This document shows, piece after piece, positions 1-6,175 of a stretch of DNA of 21,911 nt. Below the pieces are notes generated by a model that made no database searches, was not told the origin of the DNA, and saw nothing but the letters and a program-made list of their open reading frames with translations. The stretch lies in contig NZ_JAVLBN010000035.1 in the NCBI RefSeq assembly GCF_031581065.1, positions 1-21,911 of the forward strand, in the 5' to 3' direction. The translations under genes were made by a program, and so were the position numbers. Every line of letters starts with the position of its first letter. The stretch's first letter is position 1. Origin of the DNA: Salibacter sp031581065. Its GTDB lineage: Bacteria; Bacteroidota; Bacteroidia; Flavobacteriales_G; Salibacteraceae.

Positions 1-168
1 CTCACTGTGAGCGATAGTGAACACGCTGCGAACGCTACGTTATTCTGCAGATCCAACATCAAAAAGCTCCGCGCACGCTGCGATACAAACTCCCAAACCT
101 CACAGCTCTAAACCTCCAAACTTTAACACCTCAACCATCAAACGAACCAAAACCAAGTTTAGAATCTC

Positions 169-198
169 CTCGACCTTGACCTGGGCCTCGATCTCCCC
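169..198 (+). repeat. Degenerate CTYRAC hexamer tandem tract, copy 1
   Basis: Four six-base units can be read (CTCGAC, CTTGAC, CTGGGC, CTCGAT) followed by CTC and a C run. A better preserved copy lies at 12219-12247 and a short one at 11982-11996, all intergenic. The role is unknown. Confidence 0.55.
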
Positions 199-210
199 CT
201 TAACAATTCC

Positions 211-220
211 GGTTCTGACC
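211..220 (-). repeat. GGTCAGAACC motif copy (intergenic)
   Basis: Exact minus-strand copy, preceded by TTTTT in the motif's direction. It lies in non-coding DNA just upstream of the corA-like promoter. Confidence 0.8.
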
Positions 221-229
221 AAAAATTAC

Positions 230-258
230 TTGCAAAACATCATTTAGTATTATATTCG
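230..258 (+). promoter_or_regulatory. Candidate Bacteroidota promoter for the corA-like gene
   Basis: TTG at 230-232 and TATATTCG at 251-258 are separated by 18 bases. This matches the known Bacteroidota layout of TTTG around -33 and TAnnTTTG around -7, with one mismatch in the -7 box. It would give a leader of about 30 bases. Confidence 0.45.
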
Positions 259-293
259 CCAAGCTCGATGGTTTCATTTTAAAAAGCAGGCCT

Positions 294-1244
294 ATGATCG
301 TTTGCCATTATTACAGCGAAAATGAGTTGTTGCTCACGCGCGACTTCAGTAAATTGGAAGAGCTTCAGGTTAATGAGATTCTATGGGTCGATTTGGTGAA
401 GCCGAGTTATAAAGAGCGGGAATACGTTCAAAGTAAATTTGATATCGAGCTACTAACAGCACAGGAAGCTGAAGAGATTGAGAGTTCCTCTAAATTCTCT
501 GAAACTGAAGACGAGATCAATGCAAACTCCAACTTCATCATCAAAACCAATGACGGCTACAAAAACGAGGCGGTTTCGTTTATCATCAAGGATGACTTCA
601 TCATAACGCAGCGCAAAGTGGAGCTTAAAACATTTGACGACATCCATAAAAAACTGCCGCGCTACCGCAGAACTAACGCGCCCAATTACAAGATTTTCCT
701 CATTTTATTTGAAACGCGAATCGATTTCGATGCCGATTTCCTCGAGCACATTTCCCGTGAAATATCTGATATCGGAAAAGACCTGGCGCTAAACCGCAAC
801 CTCGATGATGACATGCTCATCAAGATCAGCAACTTCCAGGAAACAACGATGCTGATCAGAGAAAACATCGTGGATAAACAGCGCATCATCAGCTCGATAC
901 TCAAAAGTCAAATGTTCCCCGATAATGAATACGACCGCATCCGCATCATGATCAAGGACGTTGGCTCCCTACTCGATCACACATCATTCAATTTTGAACG
1001 ACTCGAGTACCTTCAGAACACCTTCCTCGGTTTGGTTGACCTGGAGCAAAACGAGATCATCAAAATCTTTACCGTTGTTACCGTAATCGCCATGCCGCCA
1101 ACACTCATCGCGAGTTTGTACGGGATGAACTTCCAGTTTATGCCCGAGTTAGATGAAATTTGGGGCTATCCATTTGCCATTGCCCTTATGATCCTCTCAT
1201 CAGGGCTCACACTCTTCTACTTCAAACGCAAAGGCTGGTTATAA
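294..1244 (+). CDS. corA: CorA-family magnesium/cobalt transporter
   Basis: 316-residue inner-membrane divalent cation channel of the CorA/MIT family, which takes up Mg2+ (and Co2+/Ni2+) as a pentamer. The family signature YGMN is at residues 276-279, at the end of the first membrane helix (about 257-276). The periplasmic loop and second helix (about 292-311) follow, and the protein ends with the basic YFKRKGWL typical of CorA. The long N-terminal cytoplasmic domain is acidic and helical, as expected. The length is normal. The ATG at 294 fits the candidate promoter at 230-258. The gene converges on the ZIP-family gene with a 34-base gap that holds one GGTCAGAGCC copy. The substrate assignment is by family only. 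Confidence 0.93.
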   Translation: MIVCHYYSENELLLTRDFSKLEELQVNEILWVDLVKPSYKEREYVQSKFDIELLTAQEAEEIESSSKFSETEDEINANSNFIIKTNDGYKNEAVSFIIKDDFIITQRKVELKTFDDIHKKLPRYRRTNAPNYKIFLILFETRIDFDADFLEHISREISDIGKDLALNRNLDDDMLIKISNFQETTMLIRENIVDKQRIISSILKSQMFPDNEYDRIRIMIKDVGSLLDHTSFNFERLEYLQNTFLGLVDLEQNEIIKIFTVVTVIAMPPTLIASLYGMNFQFMPELDEIWGYPFAIALMILSSGLTLFYFKRKGWL

Positions 1245-1258
1245 TTTTTTTGAATAAC

Positions 1259-1268
1259 GGTCAGAGCC
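1259..1268 (+). repeat. GGTCAGAGCC motif copy (intergenic)
   Basis: Exact copy with the extended form ACGGTCAGAGCC, in the short gap between the convergent corA-like and ZIP genes. Confidence 0.85.
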
Positions 1269-1278
1269 GAACGAACCG

Positions 1279-2109
1279 CTAACCGAGTGCCACATCGAGC
1301 GTCATCATAACCGCAAAGCCGAGCATGGCTCCAACAGTAGCCGTATCTTCATTTCGGTGGTATTGCGACTCCGGAATCAACTCCTCCACAACAACAAAAA
1401 TCATAGCTCCGGCAGCAAACGCAAGGGCGTATGGAAGAATGGGTCTGATCATGACAACAGCCAAAGCACCAATTACTCCTGCAATTGGCTCAACTACCCC
1501 TGAGAGTTGTCCGTACCAAAAACTCTTTCTTCGCGAAAAACCTTCCCTGCGGAGCGGAACGGAAACACTCAGTCCCTCGGGGAAATTTTGAATTCCAATA
1601 CCGAGCGCCAGGATTACAGCACCAGACAAGCTCGCTCCCGGAATGTCGTAAGCCAGCGCACCAAAGGCAACGCCAATCGCTAAACCTTCAGGAATATTGT
1701 GTAGCGTGATAGCCAATACCAGCAAAACACTCCTGTTCCAGCTCGTTTTCACTCCCTCTGCATCTTTGCGCGGATAGCCCAGGTGAAGGTGTGGTAATAT
1801 TTTGTCTATTCCCCACAGGAAAATACCACCCGCTAAAAAACCAACAGTAGCCGGAACCCAGGGCGTTTGCCCCATTCCTTCAGCCATTTCAATTGCCGGA
1901 TTGAGCAGTGACCAAAAACTGGCTGCGATCATCACACCGGCCGCAAAGCCGAGCATGGCATCGAGGACTTTTCGGTTAACAGATTTGAAGAAGAAGACAA
2001 AAGCAGCCCCAAGAGCTGTAACGCCCCATGTAAAGAGCGTTCCAACCAGAGCCTGAGTCGTGGGCTCAAGCCCCTTAAACCAACTGACAATCGTGCTTTC
2101 TACTTCCAT
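1279..2109 (-). CDS. ZIP-family metal transporter (ZupT/GufA-like)
   Basis: 276-residue polytopic inner-membrane protein of the ZIP family, which imports divalent metals such as Zn2+. Two membrane metal-binding motifs are intact: HNIPEG at residues 137-142 and QNFPEG at 174-179. A further conserved acidic residue is E207 (VVEP), with E242/E243 and H251 near the C-terminus. About eight hydrophobic segments are visible, including 20-41, 50-72, 88-103, 127-150, 160-180, 201-222, 226-245 and 258-275. A short loop with HLHL sits at 107-110 between two of them. Members of this subgroup are often annotated as GufA or 'ZIP family metal transporter'. The exact metal cannot be read from sequence. Convergent with the corA-like gene and divergent from the glycosylase gene. 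Confidence 0.93.
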   Translation of the reverse strand: MEVESTIVSWFKGLEPTTQALVGTLFTWGVTALGAAFVFFFKSVNRKVLDAMLGFAAGVMIAASFWSLLNPAIEMAEGMGQTPWVPATVGFLAGGIFLWGIDKILPHLHLGYPRKDAEGVKTSWNRSVLLVLAITLHNIPEGLAIGVAFGALAYDIPGASLSGAVILALGIGIQNFPEGLSVSVPLRREGFSRRKSFWYGQLSGVVEPIAGVIGALAVVMIRPILPYALAFAAGAMIFVVVEELIPESQYHRNEDTATVGAMLGFAVMMTLDVALG

Positions 2110-2204
2110 TTAAGTTTATTTTTAGATGAGTCAAAATTATAGTTTTTGCAGAAGTAAACAATAGCTACTTATGACATTCTGAATATTTTCGCAAAAAAGA
2201 ACTG

Positions 2205-2753
2205 ATGTCGTATTGCAAACACATAGAGAAACTACCGGAGCCCAGAAAGTCACTACACAAGAATTATCACGACAATCATTACGGATTTCCACTACACGAT
2301 GACAATGAGCTTTTTGGAAGACTGATCATGGAAATCAACCAGGCCGGACTGAGCTGGGAGACTATTCTCAAAAAAGAAGACAACTTCAGGAAAGCTTACG
2401 ATGAGTTTAATATTCAAAAAATCGCTAATTACGGTGAAAAGGACAGACAGCGGTTACTGTCAGATCCCGGAATCATCAGGAACAAGCTAAAAGTCAACGC
2501 AGCGATAGTCAACGCTCAAAAAATCACTGAGTTAAAGAAAGAATTTGGCTCGTTTGAAAAATGGCTGGAGCATCATCACCCGCTTTCAAAGCAGGATTGG
2601 GTGAAATTATTCAAAAAGCATTTTAAGTTTACAGGTGGCGAAATCGTGGGAGAGTTTTTGATGAGCATCGGCTACCTACCGGGAGCTCATGATGAAGACT
2701 GTGAAATACACACAAAAATTATTAAACACAACCCGATGTGGAATAAGCAATAA
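2205..2753 (+). CDS. DNA-3-methyladenine glycosylase I (Tag-like)
   Basis: 182-residue base-excision repair enzyme that removes N3-methyladenine from alkylated DNA. The sequence follows E. coli Tag closely: YHDNHYG at 21-27, the EINQAGLSW block at 43-51 with the family's conserved glutamate, and the DPGIIRNKLKVNA block at 87-99. The zinc-binding residues of Tag are all present: C4, H22, and H162 with C166 in an HxxxC spacing. The length is close to the usual 187 residues. It lacks a close upstream neighbour on its strand and sits 54 bases before the SDR gene, with which it may be co-transcribed. No SOS- or Ada-type operator was recognised. Confidence 0.93.
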   Translation: MSYCKHIEKLPEPRKSLHKNYHDNHYGFPLHDDNELFGRLIMEINQAGLSWETILKKEDNFRKAYDEFNIQKIANYGEKDRQRLLSDPGIIRNKLKVNAAIVNAQKITELKKEFGSFEKWLEHHHPLSKQDWVKLFKKHFKFTGGEIVGEFLMSIGYLPGAHDEDCEIHTKIIKHNPMWNKQ

Positions 2754-2784
2754 TCTCTGCGAACAAGCTTTATACTCAGTCGTT

Positions 2785-2808
2785 ATGACGGATAAAACAG
2801 CACAATAA
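2785..2808 (+). other. Possible 7-codon leader ORF overlapping the SDR start
   Basis: A short frame (MTDKTAQ) ends in TAA whose last base is the first base of the next gene's ATG. A similar arrangement precedes panB. This would permit termination-reinitiation, but frames this short are common by chance. Confidence 0.2.
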
Positions 2809-3455
2809 TGAAAAAAGTACTCATCATAGGAGCTAACGGAAAAGTGGGAAAACACATCACAAAAAAGATGAAAGAGTCTAATGACTTCACTCCCACTGCA
2901 TTAATCAGAAAAGAAGAACAAAAAAGTCATTTTGATGATCTGGGAGTGGATTCTAAAGTTGTGAGTTTGGAAGACAGTGTTGACAAGCTCAAAGAAGCTA
3001 TATCAAGTAATGACGCAGTTGTTTTCACAGCCGGATCTGGCGGTAATACAGGATCTGACAAAACATTGACTGTTGACCTTGATGGAGCCGTAAAAACGAT
3101 GGAAGCTGCTAAATATGCAGGTGTTAATCGCTACGTCATGGTAAGCGCGATGATGGCTGACAACCGCAAAGTGTGGGAAAAGCTCGAGGGCATGAAGCCT
3201 TACTACGTGGCTAAACATTATGCTGATCGGTTGTTGAAATCGATCGGACTTGACTACACGATCCTCCGCCCCGGTCTGCTGCTGGATGAAGAAGGAACGG
3301 GCAAAATTGACATCGAGAACCCTGCATCCAAAAAAGGTGTTCCGCGTGAAGATGTCGCAGCTACAGTTTTGGCTACGCTGAGAAATGATAAAAGCAAGAA
3401 CAAAATATTCGAGTTCAACACAGGTGATACTGAAATAGAACGCGTTGTTTCATAA
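2808..3455 (+). CDS. NAD(P)-binding atypical SDR-family protein (YwnB/BVR-B-like)
   Basis: 215-residue single-domain Rossmann protein. The N-terminal nucleotide-binding loop is GANGKVG at residues 8-14 after the first beta strand. The block starting YYVAKHYADRLL and ending DYTILRPG is characteristic of the NAD(P)H-binding (NmrA-like/SDR a5) group, which includes YwnB and flavin/biliverdin-reductase-like proteins. The classic SDR catalytic triad is not fully evident, as is usual in this group, so it could be an oxidoreductase or a redox-sensing NAD(P) binder. The substrate is unknown. A strong hairpin terminator begins 6 bases after the stop codon. No partner gene clarifies its role. Confidence 0.85.
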   Translation: MKKVLIIGANGKVGKHITKKMKESNDFTPTALIRKEEQKSHFDDLGVDSKVVSLEDSVDKLKEAISSNDAVVFTAGSGGNTGSDKTLTVDLDGAVKTMEAAKYAGVNRYVMVSAMMADNRKVWEKLEGMKPYYVAKHYADRLLKSIGLDYTILRPGLLLDEEGTGKIDIENPASKKGVPREDVAATVLATLRNDKSKNKIFEFNTGDTEIERVVS

Positions 3456-3461
3456 ACTAAA

Positions 3462-3496
3462 AAAGCCGCTCCAATGATGAAGCGGCTTTATTTTTT
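3462..3496. terminator. Bidirectional rho-independent terminator
   Basis: Perfect 9-bp stem AAAGCCGCT (3462-3470) with AGCGGCTTT (3481-3489) and a 10-base loop, followed by a T run. The A-rich left flank also supplies a U tract on the minus strand. It separates the SDR gene from the convergent kelch gene. Confidence 0.88.
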
Positions 3497-3510
3497 TATT
3501 AGACTGAATC

Positions 3511-4710
3511 TTACATCTTTACCAGTTTATCAGAAAATATTTTTCCATTTACATCTTTGATCTCAATCAGGTAAGAACCTTTATCAAGGTTTGATAAATC
3601 TACAGATTGTGTTCTTAAATCATTTTGAAGCACAACTTTTCCTGTAATATCCATGATCGTGATCTGTTTAAGGCTTTCACCTTTAACATTGAGCTGTTCT
3701 CTAACAGGATTGGGGTAAATCTCAATGCTTTCTTTTGCAATTGTGTTTTGCCCGGCCGGAATACCAAAGTCGTACATCCACACATTATCGGTATTCACAC
3801 CCGTTTGGCGGTTCTGACCAGCAACAAAGTATAGCTTGTGATGAATCACCATTGCTCCGGGTGCCCACTTGCTGATGCCCGGATGTGGCGTCAATTCTTC
3901 CCATGAATCATTGTCGTCATCATATTTCCAGAATTCACCTTCCTGCATGTAGCTGTGATCACTTCCGTCACCACTGATCACATATCCGTCTCCTCTGTAA
4001 TCAAACTGAGCGCCTGCAACCCTGGGTTCACCCGGGAATGCGCTCATCGTTTCCCATGAGTCCGTTTCCATGTTGAACTTATACCAGTCACCATAAATTA
4101 AACTTCCTCCGTGACCCATTCCAGCATAAGCATGACTACCGGCAGAAAATTGGAATGGGTGGTGTCTTGGTTGCCCCGGTAAATTATCATGTTGAGTCCA
4201 TTGTTCTGCTTCAATATCGTATTCCCACCAGTCATTTAAGTTTCCGGGAGCACCGTCTCCAAGTCCAACAAATAAGCGACCGTCATTAATCACGAAAGAT
4301 GGATGCCTGCGTCCCGTACAAGGACAAGATGGTAGTTCTGTCCAGGTATCAGTTTCTGGGTCATATTCCCAGAGATCATCGTAATACTGTGTCAATGAAG
4401 CACCAAATCCTAAATATCCTTTGCCGTTGTATGTCACACCAATAGAAAAACTCCTTGGTCCGCCCGGGAAGTTATCCAAAGTTTCCCACGAATCAGTTGA
4501 AGGATCATAACGGTAAAAGTCTCGCGTTGGATTACTGGCTGTATTACTTCCGGTAACCACATAACCTTCATCATCAAAGCCCCATGTTACAGGGTGGTGT
4601 CGTCCCTCTGGTAAAGGAGCAACTTCTGTCCACTCTTCAATTTGAGCATGAGAATAATTCGCTACTATTGAAATGGCGAGTACCATTAAGAAACTGTAAG
4701 AATACTTCAT
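3511..4710 (-). CDS. Secreted kelch-repeat beta-propeller with T9SS type A sorting domain
   Basis: 399-residue exported protein. A signal peptide covers about residues 1-22 (ending SHA before Q23). The body has about six kelch-like blades, several with a YDxxTDxW...PG motif (for example YDPSTDSWE, YDPETDTWT, FNMETDSWE), as in galactose-oxidase/kelch propellers. Residues 329-399 form a type IX secretion C-terminal domain: IEIYPNPVREQL, then DITGKVVLQ, then NLDKGSYLIEI, ending in KLVKM. The protein should cross the inner membrane by Sec and reach the surface or medium by T9SS. The propeller ligand is unknown. A TAGGTTTG promoter box lies 26 bases upstream. One GGTCAGAACC copy is embedded in the coding sequence. 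Confidence 0.9.
   Translation of the reverse strand: MKYSYSFLMVLAISIVANYSHAQIEEWTEVAPLPEGRHHPVTWGFDDEGYVVTGSNTASNPTRDFYRYDPSTDSWETLDNFPGGPRSFSIGVTYNGKGYLGFGASLTQYYDDLWEYDPETDTWTELPSCPCTGRRHPSFVINDGRLFVGLGDGAPGNLNDWWEYDIEAEQWTQHDNLPGQPRHHPFQFSAGSHAYAGMGHGGSLIYGDWYKFNMETDSWETMSAFPGEPRVAGAQFDYRGDGYVISGDGSDHSYMQEGEFWKYDDDNDSWEELTPHPGISKWAPGAMVIHHKLYFVAGQNRQTGVNTDNVWMYDFGIPAGQNTIAKESIEIYPNPVREQLNVKGESLKQITIMDITGKVVLQNDLRTQSVDLSNLDKGSYLIEIKDVNGKIFSDKLVKM
3820..3829 (-). repeat. GGTCAGAACC motif copy (within kelch gene)
   Basis: Exact copy in the gene's sense direction, read as codons GGT CAG AAC C. Confidence 0.85.
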
Positions 4711-4735
4711 ATATGTAATTATTTGTGAATCAACT

Positions 4736-4743
4736 CAAACCTA
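4736..4743 (-). promoter_or_regulatory. -7 box TAGGTTTG for the kelch gene
   Basis: Perfect match to the Bacteroidota TAnnTTTG element, 26 bases before the kelch ATG. No clear -33 TTTG was seen at the expected spacing. Confidence 0.4.
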
Positions 4744-4833
4744 CATAATATTTTTTTCATTTACCGTAATTTTGTCAACCTATTAACATTTTTGTCATAT
4801 CACCGACAAACAGGAAAATCATTAAATAATCAG

Positions 4834-4841
4834 TAGATTTG
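4834..4841 (+). promoter_or_regulatory. -7 box TAGATTTG for the tandem sorting-domain operon
   Basis: Perfect TAnnTTTG match 23 bases before the ATG at 4865. A -33 partner is not obvious. Together with the box at 4736-4743 it makes a divergent promoter region. Confidence 0.4.
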
Positions 4842-4864
4842 GATCAACTATTTTTATTAACCTA

Positions 4865-5446
4865 ATGCTCATGAGATACTTTTTGTTCACCCTTATTTTT
4901 ACAATCACCTGTATCACGGGTTTTGGTCAGAACCAAAAAGTCACTGCGTCTCCCAACCCATTTATCAACTCAACTCAGATCACTCTACACGATCTGGAAA
5001 ATGATACCGTGGATGTTGATATCTACAATATAGTTGGTCAGCTCGTTGATTCGTATTTCAATAATATAGTGTTGAGCGGAACAGTTACCGTCACCTTCAA
5101 TGCTCACTCACTCGATGATGGAGTATTCATAGTTAGAACATCGATTAATAGTGATGAAGAAATTATTCAAATAGTAAAAGACTCCACAGCAACTTCAGTA
5201 ACTCCGCTATCGAATAACAAAGAAATTACTCTATATCCCAACCCGGCTACAGATCACATCAATATCAACTCAAATGAGCCAATTGAAACAATTAGTATTT
5301 ACAATTCAAAAGGCGCTCTTGTAAAAGAATCATCAAATCTAAAGCATACCGGCTTCCTCGACATCAGTAATTTGTCAGCCGGAATTTATGTAACTAAAAT
5401 CAAGACGAAAAAATCACTTTATACACAAAAACTAATAATCGAATGA
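4865..5446 (+). CDS. Secreted protein made of two tandem T9SS-type sorting domains
   Basis: 193 residues. A signal peptide covers about 1-21 (ending TGFG before Q22). The rest is two beta-sandwich domains of the T9SS C-terminal type with almost nothing between or before them. Domain 1 (about 26-106) has ASPNPF, IYNIVGQLVD and DDGVFIVR. Domain 2 (about 119-193) has LYPNPATDH, IYNSKGALVKE and LSAGIYVTKI, and ends KLIIE. Normal T9SS cargo carries one such domain behind a larger functional domain, so this protein has no separate cargo. An in-frame ATG two codons later (4871) is an alternative start. The stop overlaps the next gene by four bases (ATGA). A GGTCAGAACC copy lies at the signal-peptide cleavage region. 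Confidence 0.82.
   Translation: MLMRYFLFTLIFTITCITGFGQNQKVTASPNPFINSTQITLHDLENDTVDVDIYNIVGQLVDSYFNNIVLSGTVTVTFNAHSLDDGVFIVRTSINSDEEIIQIVKDSTATSVTPLSNNKEITLYPNPATDHININSNEPIETISIYNSKGALVKESSNLKHTGFLDISNLSAGIYVTKIKTKKSLYTQKLIIE
4925..4934 (+). repeat. GGTCAGAACC motif copy (within tandem sorting-domain gene)
   Basis: Exact copy in the sense direction, codons GGT CAG AAC CAA. Flanking bases make a 7-bp palindromic stem, TTTTGGT/ACCAAAA, around CAGA. Confidence 0.85.
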
Positions 5447-6123
5447 GATATATAATTACCCTGTTCACAGGTATAGCCTTTTCTATACTCTCATTAAATT
5501 CTTATGCTCAACTATTCAATGTTGATACTACTTACACAGTTTTAAAGAAAACAGTAGATCAGTCACCCGCTCACTGGTATATTGAAATAACATCAACTAT
5601 TAGCGCAGATACAACATTGAGGTGGAAAACATCCTTTTCAAGAATGCCAAACGAATGGGTAATCGGTTTTGATGATCAAACAAACTCTTACAGTGATTTG
5701 AGTGATGGAGACAGCGCAGATTTTATCTTACAGGCGAATCCGCAAGTGAATCAAAAACTCGTAATCAGCAACACGATGAACGGGAAAACGGGAAAATCAT
5801 CTGTGTTTTTTGATATTTACGACCCCAATAATCCATCAGAGGTTACAACTATTGAATACGAGTTTATCATCAGGGAAAGTGAGCTGAACTCTGTATCTAC
5901 GATTGACGATAAGTTTCCACTATTTGGACTAAAAGACGGTACTCTTTGGTTTGACTCAAAGCTAATCGGATCTGAATTTAGAATTATTGATTTAAAGGGC
6001 AGAACGGTTTACCGCAATACAATTTCAGCAACATCACAGCATTTACCTGACCTCAACAGCGGAATTTACATCATCAATATTCCAGATCAGGAATTACAAT
6101 CACAAAAAATATACATACCATAA
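5443..6123 (+). CDS. Secreted hypothetical protein with T9SS-like C-terminal domain
   Basis: 226 residues. A signal peptide covers about 1-22 (ending NSYA before Q23). The middle (about 25-150) is predicted beta-rich, with several aromatic residues, and matches no family I recognise; it could be an Ig-like or cohesin-like sandwich. The last ~70 residues resemble a divergent T9SS type A sorting domain: LWFDSKLIG, then IIDLKGRTVYRN, then LNSGIYIINI, ending QKIYIP. The usual YPNP motif is missing. The start codon overlaps the previous stop (ATGA), which indicates translational coupling. The two proteins are probably exported together. The stop codon lies inside the A run that serves as the dnaK terminator's U tract on the other strand. 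Confidence 0.75.
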   Translation: MRYIITLFTGIAFSILSLNSYAQLFNVDTTYTVLKKTVDQSPAHWYIEITSTISADTTLRWKTSFSRMPNEWVIGFDDQTNSYSDLSDGDSADFILQANPQVNQKLVISNTMNGKTGKSSVFFDIYDPNNPSEVTTIEYEFIIRESELNSVSTIDDKFPLFGLKDGTLWFDSKLIGSEFRIIDLKGRTVYRNTISATSQHLPDLNSGIYIINIPDQELQSQKIYIP

Positions 6124-6155
6124 AAAAAAGCCCGCTCTCAGTAAGAACGGACTTT
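6122..6155 (-). terminator. dnaK rho-independent terminator
   Basis: On the minus strand 6155-6144 pairs with 6138-6127 as a continuous 12-bp stem with two G-U wobbles and a 5-base loop, followed by eight U residues. On the plus strand the same two positions become A-C mismatches, so the structure favours the minus-strand transcript. It lies about 20 bases after the dnaK stop. Confidence 0.8.
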
Positions 6156-6175
6156 CAATCTATATTGACCGAGGA

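Larger units (their letters stand above)
1..293. other. Non-coding leader region with degenerate repeats
   Basis: No convincing gene lies here. The only long open frame has a low-complexity composition (Thr, Ser, Lys, Pro) and resembles no protein. The stretch contains a CCAAACTTTAAC segment followed by a hexamer tract at 169-198, an arrangement seen again at 12165-12247, and one copy of the GGTCAGAACC motif on the minus strand at 211-220. The last 60 bases hold a candidate promoter for the corA-like gene. Confidence 0.7.

Noticed and set aside
17..247. 76-codon open frame at the left edge
   Set aside because: Composition is low-complexity, it runs through the repeat tract and the corA promoter region, and it resembles no protein.
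2041..2060. AACCAGAGCC as a further motif copy
   Set aside because: Differs from GGTCAGARCC at three positions; such matches are expected by chance.
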